NCBI GenBank assembly: GCA_045580145.1
Contig: JAZNNI010000051.1
Location: forward strand, 1-41,172
DNA: 41,172 nucleotides
From: UBA1738 sp045580145
GTDB taxonomy: Bacteria > Bacillota > Clostridia > UBA1381
Direction: 5' to 3'
Both the position numbers and the translations under genes were made by a program. Below the pieces are notes generated by a model that saw only the letters and a program-made list of their open reading frames with translations, searched no databases and was not told the DNA's origin. This document shows, in pieces, positions 25,872 through 33,862 of the stretch. Every line of letters starts with the position of its first letter. Position 1 is the first letter of the stretch.

Positions 25872-25889
25872 AATTTTTATCCTCCGGAA

Positions 25890-26600
25890 TCAAATTTCTC
25901 CCGACATTACCTTATGTGCCATAATTGCTGCCTCTTCGCTTATATTACAGCCCATAGTGTATACCGGAATTTCGCTTAAAACCTTATCCACGTGCGAAAG
26001 AAGTGTGCTCATTTCGCTTTCCTCGGTCGGACGGATTGTCTGATTTAAAAGCTTCACAATCGCACTTCCCCCAGGAATACGTTTTATCCAGTTTTCTTCG
26101 CTGCGCTCTAAGAAACAAATTCCAGCAAGCGGCACAGCCTCATTGATGTTAAGGTCGGTCTTTCCGCTCCACGGAGTTCCGCAAGCAAAAATACCATTCT
26201 TGGTTATTCTGATTGCAGGCTTATCGTCGTTTAAAATCTTCGCACGGTCCTTGCCGAATGCCTTTTGCCAAAGCACGGTATGTGTAGACTTCCCCGTTCC
26301 GCTCGACGCCGAAAACAGATACGCCTTTCCATCCATTATAACCGCAGATGAGTGCAGCATAAACCCGCCAAAGTGCAAAAGTCCTGCGTAATACACCGAA
26401 CTTGTGAAGATATATTCACAGTCTTCTATCGAAAGATGCGGGTTTTCTTGTCTCTTTTTCTCAAGGAAATCGTCGGACAGATAAATTGTCATATCGGGAC
26501 TTACCTTTTCCTCTATCCGATATGCCGCCGCCTGCTTCGTCAGCTTATCATATTTATATCCCATATCCACCGTAATTCCGGCAATTTTGTGTAAATTCAT
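25890..26600 (-). CDS. HprK/PEPCK-like P-loop protein
   Basis: The 236 residues contain a Walker A of the HPr kinase / PEP carboxykinase type, AYLFSASSGTGKSTHTVLW (about residues 93-111), followed by ILNDDKPAIRI, where the paired aspartates sit as in HprK. GTPWSGK lies further down. The protein lacks the HprK N-terminal domain and the typical HPr-binding K3 loop region, so it is not true HprK. Similar small proteins are found in Firmicutes near peptide-modification or anonymous clusters, and their substrate is unknown. Here it sits between folA and an SDR with very short spacers (13 and 18 nt), so it is cotranscribed with nucleotide-metabolism genes. Confidence 0.75.
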   Translation of the reverse strand: MNLHKIAGITVDMGYKYDKLTKQAAAYRIEEKVSPDMTIYLSDDFLEKKRQENPHLSIEDCEYIFTSSVYYAGLLHFGGFMLHSSAVIMDGKAYLFSASSGTGKSTHTVLWQKAFGKDRAKILNDDKPAIRITKNGIFACGTPWSGKTDLNINEAVPLAGICFLERSEENWIKRIPGGSAIVKLLNQTIRPTEESEMSTLLSHVDKVLSEIPVYTMGCNISEEAAIMAHKVMSGEI

Positions 26601-26613
26601 AGCATTCTCCTTT

Positions 26614-27099
26614 TCACACTCTTTTGTACGTACAGAAGCGGATTATATATCCGTTATCCTCTGTCTCTTCCGAAATCTCTGTCAACTCCCATTCGTCCGA
26701 CTCATCAAGATTTACCATAAACTTGTCCGCCGGAACTGTTTTTTCCACCTTGGTTACATAAGCGGTATCGCAAAACCTCAGCATTTGTGAGTAAATTTCC
26801 TCCCCGCCGATTACAAACATTTCTTCCCTGTCATATGGCAAGTTCAAAACTTCGTCAATCGATGTGCAAACCACAGCACCCTCACATTCAAAATCGGGAT
26901 TTCTTGTCAATATTATATTTGTTCTGTTTTTTAAAGGCTTTTTCCCCGGAAAGCTCTCGAGATTTTTTCTGCCTAAAATTACGACCTTGCCCGTCGTAGT
27001 TTCACGAAAAAATTTCATATCCTTAGGAATATTAAAGAGCAGGTTTCCGTCCTTTCCTATGCCCCAATTTTCCGACACTGCCACAATCAGCTTCATCAT
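26614..27099 (-). CDS. folA: Dihydrofolate reductase
   Basis: The 161 residues start MKLIVAVSENWGIGKDGNLLFNIPKDMKFF, in which the Asp of PKDMKFF is the substrate-binding acid. GKVVILGRKNLESFP and FVIGGEEIYSQML (NADPH-binding GG) complete the fold. It regenerates tetrahydrofolate from the dihydrofolate produced by ThyA. GGAG lies 8 nt before the first of two consecutive ATGs. The gene follows thyA by 12 nt, the common thyA-folA pair. Confidence 0.95.
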   Translation of the reverse strand: MMKLIVAVSENWGIGKDGNLLFNIPKDMKFFRETTTGKVVILGRKNLESFPGKKPLKNRTNIILTRNPDFECEGAVVCTSIDEVLNLPYDREEMFVIGGEEIYSQMLRFCDTAYVTKVEKTVPADKFMVNLDESDEWELTEISEETEDNGYIIRFCTYKRV

Positions 27100-27111
27100 A
27101 GTTTTTTCTCC

Positions 27112-27939
27112 TTAAATCGCAACAGGAATTTTTGTATCAAATTCGTTAAATTCATAATTTTCAAGCCTGAAATTATCAACTGTCAGCTTGTAAAAATCAT
27201 CAACATCGTCGATTATAAGCTTTGGTGCTTCAAAGGTTGGTCTTTTTATAAGCTCCTCCACAATCGGAACGTGTCTGTCATAAATGTGTGCATCAGCGAT
27301 AACGTGGATTAGTTCGCCTACACCAAGTCCCGAAACCTTTGCAAAAATGTGGATTAACAGCACATATTGCACCACGTTCCAGTTGTTCGCTGTCAAAAAG
27401 TCGTTACTGCGCTGATTTAAAATTCCATTCAGTTTCCCGTCCTTCACGCTGAAAGTCATTGAATATGCACAAGGGTACAGATTCATTTCCGAAAGGTCCT
27501 GATGGTTGTATATATTGGTCATTATACGCCTTGAATTAGGGTTGTTTTTGAGGTCGAAAAGCACTCTGTCCACCTGATCAAACTCACCCTCTTTATATTT
27601 GTGCTTTATACCGAGCTGATAGCCGTATGCCTTACCTATCGAGCCTTGTGCATCTGCCCATTGGTCCCATATATGCGATTTTAACTCATTTACGTTATTG
27701 GACTTTTTCTGCCATATCCACAAAAGCTCATCAAGTGCTGATTTCCAATAGGTGCGACGGAGTGTCATAATCGGGAACTCTTTTGAAAGGTCATAGCGGT
27801 TTACGATTCCAAAACGGCTTATCGTATGCGCCGCTTCGCCGTCGTCCCATTTCGGGCGCACCGCCATATCGGTGTCCCATACACCATTTCCCAGAATATC
27901 CTTACAATTTTTTATAAAAATTTCATCAGCAAAGCTCAT
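27112..27939 (-). CDS. thyA: Thymidylate synthase
   Basis: The 275 residues show the ThyA fold. RRTYWKSALDELLWIWQ, IWDQWADAQG, the Arg pair NSRRIMTNIYN, the catalytic Cys in NLYPCAYSM, QRSNDF, and ADAHIYDRH are all visible. It methylates dUMP with methylene-tetrahydrofolate. Two sites depart from the classical pattern: the residue after the catalytic Cys is Ala where His is usual (PCH), and the segment normally reading LGxPFNI is LTANNWNV. The gene is the first of the closely spaced minus-strand run ending at uppP. Confidence 0.94.
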   Translation of the reverse strand: MSFADEIFIKNCKDILGNGVWDTDMAVRPKWDDGEAAHTISRFGIVNRYDLSKEFPIMTLRRTYWKSALDELLWIWQKKSNNVNELKSHIWDQWADAQGSIGKAYGYQLGIKHKYKEGEFDQVDRVLFDLKNNPNSRRIMTNIYNHQDLSEMNLYPCAYSMTFSVKDGKLNGILNQRSNDFLTANNWNVVQYVLLIHIFAKVSGLGVGELIHVIADAHIYDRHVPIVEELIKRPTFEAPKLIIDDVDDFYKLTVDNFRLENYEFNEFDTKIPVAI

Positions 27940-28002
27940 TTTAATACCTCTTTAATCAGAATTTATATTTTATGTCCGCTCAGATGTGATTGCTAAAAAC
28001 AA

Positions 28003-29037
28003 TTAATGACATTTAGGACACGCATAATACCCATTTTTTTCTGCCTCTCCTTTATGGTATACTTTACCTCTATCATATTTCTGTATATCCTCACAAGAAA
28101 ACGTATGATATCTTCTTGTATCATCGTCTGCAATCAGTGCTACAACTCTTTCATATCGTTCTAATGTATGGGTTCTTTCCTCCATTTCGGAGACTTTACA
28201 TCGCAATTCGCTTACTTCGTTTTCCAAAACACTCTTGCTACGTGACAAATAATCAATTTTATTATACTGAACTATATTATTAACAGCCAATATTATAGTT
28301 GTTAATGACAAGAGAATTACTGCAACGGAAGCTTTGTTGAATTTTATACTAATAAAATGTTTCTTTCCACATCCAGAACAAATTTTAGTTTTATGGTCAA
28401 TTAGTGAGCCACAATGACTGCAAAATTTAGTTTTTAACTTCTCTTCTTTTTCAGGCCTCTTCTGTCCTATTTTTGCTTCCGTATGATTTAACATGAAGCC
28501 CGAAGGTGCTTTTTTTGTTTCTCTTGCCCCATACATATTTATATAGATTGTCTTATATGGTTCACCTGACGGAAGATATGTATCATATATGTCCACCATT
28601 CCATTAATTCCGTTCACTCCTGTAGAACCTCGTCTGTTCCACCTAATCTTAACACCATTTTCAGTATATAGTTGGTTTAAATATTCTTTTTCACCATCAA
28701 CAGACATAATAGCCAAAGTATATATGGGTTTTTCCGGAACAAGACCAAAGTCAGTATCTTCCTCATTATTGGGTTGGTTTTTTTCTTTTTCTTTAAAATT
28801 TTTAACAGCTTGCTCTGCCTGACCTTTAATAATGGCATCTAATATTTCTTCCTGTGTTGCATTTTCTAAATTAGGCAAATCATCGTCTTCAAATCCATCC
28901 GTTTTATCAGTAAAAATATTTTTTTCGACATTTTCTTTTCCTGTATCTTCTTGATTTTCCTTTTCTATTCTGCTACCACAGTACTGACAAAATTCGCTAT
29001 CATCGGGCAATTCGTGATTGCATTTATTACAAATCAT
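28003..29037 (-). CDS. Membrane-anchored double zinc-ribbon protein
   Basis: The 344 residues are arranged as follows: a zinc ribbon (Cys3, Cys6, Cys17, Cys20 in CNKC/CQYCG); an acidic linker; a domain with TLAIMSVDGEKEYLNQLYTENG and VDIYDTYLPSGEPYKTIYINMYG; a second zinc ribbon (CSHCG/CSGCG); one membrane helix (ASVAVILLSLTTIILAV); and a coiled coil (NEVSELRCKVSEMEERTHTLER). A short C-terminal motif, YHTFSCEDIQ to GYYACPKCH, looks like the His/Cys metal-binding tail seen in Ada-like and nuclease-associated domains. The combination suggests a sensor or scaffold across the membrane. No function is known to me. It is the last of three adjacent genes with C-x2-C ribbons. Confidence 0.75.
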   Translation of the reverse strand: MICNKCNHELPDDSEFCQYCGSRIEKENQEDTGKENVEKNIFTDKTDGFEDDDLPNLENATQEEILDAIIKGQAEQAVKNFKEKEKNQPNNEEDTDFGLVPEKPIYTLAIMSVDGEKEYLNQLYTENGVKIRWNRRGSTGVNGINGMVDIYDTYLPSGEPYKTIYINMYGARETKKAPSGFMLNHTEAKIGQKRPEKEEKLKTKFCSHCGSLIDHKTKICSGCGKKHFISIKFNKASVAVILLSLTTIILAVNNIVQYNKIDYLSRSKSVLENEVSELRCKVSEMEERTHTLERYERVVALIADDDTRRYHTFSCEDIQKYDRGKVYHKGEAEKNGYYACPKCH

Positions 29038-29051
29038 ATACCTTCTCCTAT

Positions 29052-29789
29052 TTATACCTCTGCCGCTTTATTAATTTCAACTTTCTTTTTCCAATTATCT
29101 TTTGTGCAATAAATTCTTACCTTTTTCCCTTCTTTTATAGTCTCAACAGCATAATAAGTATTGTTGTCTGAAAATTTCTCAGGCGGGAATTTTTTAACAT
29201 CAACTTTTCGAATTTCTGTACGCATTTTCCCCACGCTCGTGTCAAAGATAACAACCTCAAATTTTTGCGTGTCGAGAATATTTGTAAGTTTCGGTTTTAA
29301 AACCTCTGTTCCGCATCGGCTACAAAAATCACTGCCATTCACTAATTCATATCCACATTTACGACAAAATCTCACTTTGCTGGAATTGTCAGTTTGCTTA
29401 TCCTCGTTGCAAACAGTCTTTGTTATGTACTTTGCTGGAGGCCCATAAACATTGGTTGCAGGTTCGCTCGGCTTTAAGTTAAAGTAAAACAAATATAACG
29501 AGAAGAAAGGTACATTTTTAACCCACCACCAACTGCCGCTTTTCCCTACATCGTGTAATCTACGAACTTGAAGACATATTGAGGGACACGCTGAGGCAAA
29601 CATATAAATAATTGTCATATATCCATAATCAAGCGGAATATCTGTAGAATAAAAACCGAAAACCCCATCCAAAAATGACAAAAGTAACATTATAATATAA
29701 TGAAAAAACATAAACCACCAGTATTCTCTTCTGGTTGCCCTCCCCTCGCCATTCGCGTAATTCTTAAACGCTTTAAAATAATATTTCAT
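29052..29789 (-). CDS. DUF805 membrane protein with C-terminal zinc ribbon
   Basis: The start is the ATG at 29789, with AGGAG upstream; an upstream GTG at 29795 is less likely. The first 115 residues are a DUF805 domain: YANGEGRATRREYWWFMFF, three hydrophobic helices and RRLHDVGKSGSWWW. A cytoplasmic zinc ribbon follows (FCRKCGYEL/FCSRCGTEV). A C-terminal domain of about 75 residues (KFEVVIFDTSVGKMRTEIRK) has no recognisable family. The gene lies 18 nt from its upstream neighbour and 14 nt from its downstream neighbour, so the three zinc-ribbon genes form an operon. Confidence 0.8.
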   Translation of the reverse strand: MKYYFKAFKNYANGEGRATRREYWWFMFFHYIIMLLLSFLDGVFGFYSTDIPLDYGYMTIIYMFASACPSICLQVRRLHDVGKSGSWWWVKNVPFFSLYLFYFNLKPSEPATNVYGPPAKYITKTVCNEDKQTDNSSKVRFCRKCGYELVNGSDFCSRCGTEVLKPKLTNILDTQKFEVVIFDTSVGKMRTEIRKVDVKKFPPEKFSDNNTYYAVETIKEGKKVRIYCTKDNWKKKVEINKAAEV

Positions 29790-29807
29790 TTTCACTTTCT
29801 CCTAATA

Positions 29808-31163
29808 TTATAAATCATTTTTATTATCTGTAATTGTAGATAGCTTTTTTCCACATTTATGACAAAAACACCCATTATCTAATAATGGTGCATTACAATA
29901 TGGACATATGCTGTTGATACTTACAGTTGTAATAACTTTCTCTTCACTTTTATGTATTCTTCTTTCTATAAATATGTAGAATAAACTTCCAGCCACTATA
30001 AGAATTATGGAGAAAGTAAGTGCTATCTTTAACCGTGCTGTTGATATTTCATTTTGGTAATATGGGTATTCAACAGAATTTAGTAGTTCTTGAAAATCTT
30101 CAAAATAATCGTTGCTTGTCGTCCCGCCAAATTGAAAAAGATATCCCCAGCCATTTTCAATATGAATTGCAAAAGTCATATCCACAGTAATTTTTGTGTC
30201 ATATACATCCGCCGTTTGTTTTACTGTTGCTTGAAAATAATCTATACCATTGTATGTCACTGTTGTTATTAAGTTTTCATCTATGCCATAGAATGTTGCT
30301 ATGTCAGCAATTTCAAAATCAGAACTATCTAATTCAGAACGGGATAATCCTTTTTGTTCTTCCGGTGTAAGCATTCCCCACAAATCAGTACTGCCGTATA
30401 TGATGGTCAGCCCTGCCTCTTCTGAAGAAACAAATTTTACATCTATAAATTCACGCTCTTCAAAAAATTCTTTTTCATACCAATTTGCTGGCACAGTAAA
30501 TCTCGTATTTGTATCAACATCGGTATATATAAAAGTATCTGTTTGAGTTTCCGCTGATGCTTCTATTGGCGGAGTATCATACCTAACGCTATCGACAATG
30601 CTTTTTATACTCTGTTCTTGATCTGTTGTTATTTCACCAGAATATGACCTCATTGTGAAATTCATTGCTTTTTCATTATATGCTGTATAGTATTGTAATC
30701 CATTTACAGAATTTGTGGCATCTTCCCAATAAATGCGAATAAATTTTGCTTGAGAGTGCTGGTAAATATCATATTTTAAAATACTAATACCTATTTTTTC
30801 ATATTCATTAATCAAAGAAGAAGCCAATGCTTTTAATGATGTATCACTTAAAGCACTAAAATTATCAATCATAATAGCTTCCATTGTAACAACAACTTCT
30901 TCATTAGCGGTATCAGAAACCGCATTTAAGTAAATTTTACTTGCTTCAAATTGCTCCATTATATCTGCTTTTATTATTCCTAAATCACTAAATACAGTTG
31001 CGTTTGCTGGGGTATCTCTCGTTATAACTTTATAGCTCGATGGGATTGTTATATCTAACCCCAATTCAGAAATGTTGTATGTACTTGAAACAGCCGAAAC
31101 TCCTGTATTAAACAACAAAATATATACAAAAATCAGCACTATAAATCTAACATACTTTTGCAT
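29808..31163 (-). CDS. Exported protein with transmembrane helix and C-terminal zinc ribbon
   Basis: The 451 residues start with a signal peptide (MQKYVRFIVLIFVYILLFNTG to VSA). The outside part seems to hold two related modules, each beginning with a short motif followed by a pattern like GLDITIPSSYKVITRD or NTRFTVPANWYEKEF and ending in an amphipathic helix before S-V-[RE]-Y (IVDSVRYDTPP; LLNSVEYPYY). A membrane helix (ALTFSIILIVAGSLFYIF) and a cytoplasmic zinc ribbon (CPYCNAPLLDNGCFCHKCG) end the protein. It probably displays a receptor-like or chaperone-like domain outside the cell. GGGAGAAAT precedes the ATG. It is the first gene of the zinc-ribbon operon. Confidence 0.75.
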   Translation of the reverse strand: MQKYVRFIVLIFVYILLFNTGVSAVSSTYNISELGLDITIPSSYKVITRDTPANATVFSDLGIIKADIMEQFEASKIYLNAVSDTANEEVVVTMEAIMIDNFSALSDTSLKALASSLINEYEKIGISILKYDIYQHSQAKFIRIYWEDATNSVNGLQYYTAYNEKAMNFTMRSYSGEITTDQEQSIKSIVDSVRYDTPPIEASAETQTDTFIYTDVDTNTRFTVPANWYEKEFFEEREFIDVKFVSSEEAGLTIIYGSTDLWGMLTPEEQKGLSRSELDSSDFEIADIATFYGIDENLITTVTYNGIDYFQATVKQTADVYDTKITVDMTFAIHIENGWGYLFQFGGTTSNDYFEDFQELLNSVEYPYYQNEISTARLKIALTFSIILIVAGSLFYIFIERRIHKSEEKVITTVSINSICPYCNAPLLDNGCFCHKCGKKLSTITDNKNDL

Positions 31164-31211
31164 AATATTTCTCCCATTAAATTATTTTTTTCCGCTTACA
31201 TCCTGTGATTA

Positions 31212-31853
31212 TTAGAGTTCAGGCAGTTCGGAAAAACTATATATGTAATAATCGGCGATTGCCTTTATATCATCAACATACTCCGCCGAAGATTCGTCGA
31301 AAACACCGCACACCTGCATTCCTGCCGCTTTTGCGGTTTTGTCAGCATTATAATTATCATCAAGGAACAGAATATTCTCAATCGGCTGTCCTATCCTTTC
31401 AGCCGCTTTTTTGTATATGTCAGGGTCAGCCTTTGTTGTCATAAAATCATCGCAAGACCACACATTCGTAAAAAGGTCATATATTCCCAGTCTTTTAAGG
31501 CACGCATCAAGCACAGTATGCGGACTTGCTGTTAAAACATTTAAGTCAGCACCCGCCTTTTTCAATTCTTTAAGCACCGGAATAACCTCAGCCTTTGCAG
31601 GAATATTATACGCATATTCATCATAGGCGTATTTATTCATCAGCTCAACCATCTCTTGCTCCGTCAGGCTGACACCCATTCCCTTAAAATATTTTGCTGT
31701 GCCTATATAGCCTAAAGGTGTAATGATTTTTACAATATCACTCTCATATTTTATATTATTTTCATCCAATATTCTGAGCATAACAGAAACATAAGCAGGC
31801 ATTGAGTCAACCAATGTTCCGTCAAAATCGAACAAATATGTATTATGCTTCAA
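31212..31853 (-). CDS. HAD-superfamily phosphatase
   Basis: The 213 residues form a HAD hydrolase of the phosphoglycolate-phosphatase/beta-phosphoglucomutase-like subgroup. Motif I is FDFDGTLVDS, motif II VLTASPHT, the Lys is near motif III (TTKADPDIYKKAA) and motif IV is LFLDDNYNADKTA. The helical cap between motifs I and II accounts for residues about 20-80. The substrate cannot be named. The start codon is TTG, set by GGAGGG 7 nt upstream; no in-frame ATG fits. Confidence 0.85.
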   Translation of the reverse strand: MKHNTYLFDFDGTLVDSMPAYVSVMLRILDENNIKYESDIVKIITPLGYIGTAKYFKGMGVSLTEQEMVELMNKYAYDEYAYNIPAKAEVIPVLKELKKAGADLNVLTASPHTVLDACLKRLGIYDLFTNVWSCDDFMTTKADPDIYKKAAERIGQPIENILFLDDNYNADKTAKAAGMQVCGVFDESSAEYVDDIKAIADYYIYSFSELPEL

Positions 31854-31888
31854 GATTATCCCTCCATAATCTACTGCGTTGATTGTTT

Positions 31889-32566
31889 TCAGATAAGGTC
31901 ATTATCAATCAGTTTTGTCAGCGTTTCAGCTTCAGAAACATATAGGGTTGCAATTTTCTTGATTTCCTCCTGACCGGAATTATATCTATCATAGATACCC
32001 ACCGTTTTTATACCGATTTTGTCCGCTGTGGTAACTGCAACATATGAATCTTCAAATACACACGTATCTTCAATGTTTGTACCAAGAAGATCCAGCGCTT
32101 TTAAATATATATCCGGCTGATCCTTATTTTTGCCGATTTCAGCACAAGATAAAATTCCTTCAAAATATTTGCCTATACCGCAACGTTCTATTACAACCTT
32201 CAGCAATTCTACGTCGGTAGCAGAGGCTATACACATTTTTATACCCTTTGCATAACAGTATTCCAAAAACTCCAAAACACCGGCTTTCAGTTTGACCTCA
32301 TATGCGTAAAAATTTCTCATAGCATCATTTGCCACACAAAACAGCTCTTCACCACTGCTTCCTATACCATAAACTGAGTGCAGGTGATTCATTGCATTTT
32401 TTAATGTCATCGTTCTTATGGCTTTATCATCGACAGCCTCGGGCTTAAAACATTCACCGTCCAAAAATTTTGTTCCGAATTTGTCCCACAGTATATCCCA
32501 GAACATTAATGAATCAATCAATGTTCCATCCATATCAAATATTGCACCTTTAATATTTTTCAACAT
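31889..32566 (-). CDS. HAD-superfamily phosphatase, beta-phosphoglucomutase-like
   Basis: The 225 residues have motif I FDMDGTLIDS, motif II CIASATDVELL, the Lys in KNKDQPDIYLKA and motif IV CVFEDSYVAVTTA. It belongs to the same superfamily as the gene that follows (35 nt away), but similarity outside the motifs is low, so this is not a recent tandem duplication. Genes of this type release phosphate from sugar phosphates or nucleotides; specificity is unknown. The gene diverges from spmA. Confidence 0.85.
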   Translation of the reverse strand: MLKNIKGAIFDMDGTLIDSLMFWDILWDKFGTKFLDGECFKPEAVDDKAIRTMTLKNAMNHLHSVYGIGSSGEELFCVANDAMRNFYAYEVKLKAGVLEFLEYCYAKGIKMCIASATDVELLKVVIERCGIGKYFEGILSCAEIGKNKDQPDIYLKALDLLGTNIEDTCVFEDSYVAVTTADKIGIKTVGIYDRYNSGQEEIKKIATLYVSEAETLTKLIDNDLI

Positions 32567-32681
32567 ATATGACTACCTCTGCCGATTATTTATTATAGAA
32601 TAATCATAGCCATTATATCATATCCGCCAAAAAAATACAATATTATATTTAAAGAAAACAATTATTAAAGGGAGCAATAAA

Positions 32682-33251
32682 ATGAACATAATTTGGCCTG
32701 TGATTATCATAATATCCTTTATTTTTGCTATTTGGGGCGGAAACACCTCCGAAACCCTGTCGGCAGGGCTTTCGGGAGCTGCGTCGGCAATCGAGGTGCT
32801 CTTTTCCTTTGCAGGAATTATGTGTTTCTGGAGCGGAATTTTGAAGGTTGCACAAAAAGGCGGTGCGGCCGGATTTTGCGAAAAGCTTTTATCTCCCTTA
32901 ATCCGCCGCCTGTTTCCAAACGTTAAAAACCGCAAAAATATCACAATGAACATAATCGCAAATCTTTTGGGTATGGGCAATGCCGCAACACCTGCAGGAG
33001 TTTCGGCAATGTGTGAGCTTGACAAGGAAAATGGCGAAAAGCCGCATCCGAGTCACGAAATGTGTCGCTTTGCTGTTATGAACACGGCAAGCCTTCAGCT
33101 TTTTCCAACAACTGTAATCGGCATACTCGCATCCTTGGGGAGTGAAAACCCCTACTCGATTGTGCCATACATATGGATTTGCTCACTCCTATCCCTTTTT
33201 TGCGGACTTTTTGCCGAGTGGCTTTTATCAAAAAGAGGTGAAGAAAAATAG
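32682..33251 (+). CDS. spmA: Spore maturation protein A
   Basis: The 189 residues form a polytopic membrane protein with nucleoside-recognition-like (gate) features. MNIIWPVIIIISFIFAIWGG, the NLLGMGNAATPAG signature and MNTASLQLFPTTVIGIL are typical of SpmA. With SpmB it takes part in dehydration of the spore core in endospore formers; it is also retained in some lineages that sporulate poorly. AAAGGGAG precedes the ATG. Its stop codon overlaps the apparent start of spmB. Confidence 0.93.
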   Translation: MNIIWPVIIIISFIFAIWGGNTSETLSAGLSGAASAIEVLFSFAGIMCFWSGILKVAQKGGAAGFCEKLLSPLIRRLFPNVKNRKNITMNIIANLLGMGNAATPAGVSAMCELDKENGEKPHPSHEMCRFAVMNTASLQLFPTTVIGILASLGSENPYSIVPYIWICSLLSLFCGLFAEWLLSKRGEEK

Positions 33252-33754
33252 CCTATGTAATTCCTGTTTTAATAATTTTAGTGCTTATAGTTGCACAAAA
33301 AAACGGAGTGCCTTGCTATCAGACCTTTATCGAAGGTGTCGAGGAAGGCTTAAAAACCGTCATTTCCATATTTCCCGCACTTGTGGCAATACTTTCGGTG
33401 ACGGCAATGCTCAGAGAATCTGGCGCAATTTCGGCACTTACAAATTTTTTATCGCCCGTAACAGATTTTTTCGGCATTCCTGCAGAAATTCTGCCGCTTG
33501 CACTTATTCGTCCCTTGTCGGGCGGCGGCTCAATCGGACTTTTGACCGACACTGTCAGAACTTACGGACCTGCAAGCGAAATTGCAAAAGCTGCCTGCAT
33601 TTTGTGTGCCTCAACTGAAACCACTTTCTACACAATTATGGTATATTTTAATAGAACCAAGGTAAAATATACAAAAAGGGTGATTTTGGCGGCAATTTTC
33701 GGCGATTTGGTCGGTTTTTTCACCGCTTGTATGCTTAGTAAGATAAATTTTTAA
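33248..33754 (+). CDS. spmB: Spore maturation protein B, apparent ATA start
   Basis: The gate-type membrane domain reads FIEGVEEGLKTVISIFPALVAILSVTAMLRESGAI, then LIRPLSGGGSIGLLTDTV and ASTETTFYTIMVYF, all typical of SpmB. The only canonical start in frame is a GTG at 33281, which gives 157 residues, has no ribosome binding site and drops the first hydrophobic helix. The conserved-looking N-terminus (AYVIPVLIILVLIVAQKNGVP) extends up to an ATA at 33248. That codon overlaps the spmA stop by 4 nt (ATAG) and has AGAGGTG at ideal spacing (7 nt), giving 168 residues, close to the 178 of the Bacillus protein. I therefore set the start there. It could be a real rare start or a mutated ATG. Confidence 0.85.
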   Translation: MAYVIPVLIILVLIVAQKNGVPCYQTFIEGVEEGLKTVISIFPALVAILSVTAMLRESGAISALTNFLSPVTDFFGIPAEILPLALIRPLSGGGSIGLLTDTVRTYGPASEIAKAACILCASTETTFYTIMVYFNRTKVKYTKRVILAAIFGDLVGFFTACMLSKINF

Positions 33755-33783
33755 CAATTTTCAAATAAATTGCTCTGTAATAC

Positions 33784-33812
33784 TTGAAAAAATTTCCGCT
33801 TTGAGTTACAAT
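33784..33812 (+). promoter_or_regulatory. Promoter of the pgk operon
   Basis: TTGAAA (33784-33789) and TACAAT (33807-33812) are exactly 17 nt apart, and the start codon lies 50 nt further on. A small GGGC/GCCC hairpin sits in the leader. Confidence 0.75.
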
Positions 33813-33862
33813 ATACATATGTGGGCTTATGCCCGAAAACGAAAAAATGAGAGGTGTCCAAT

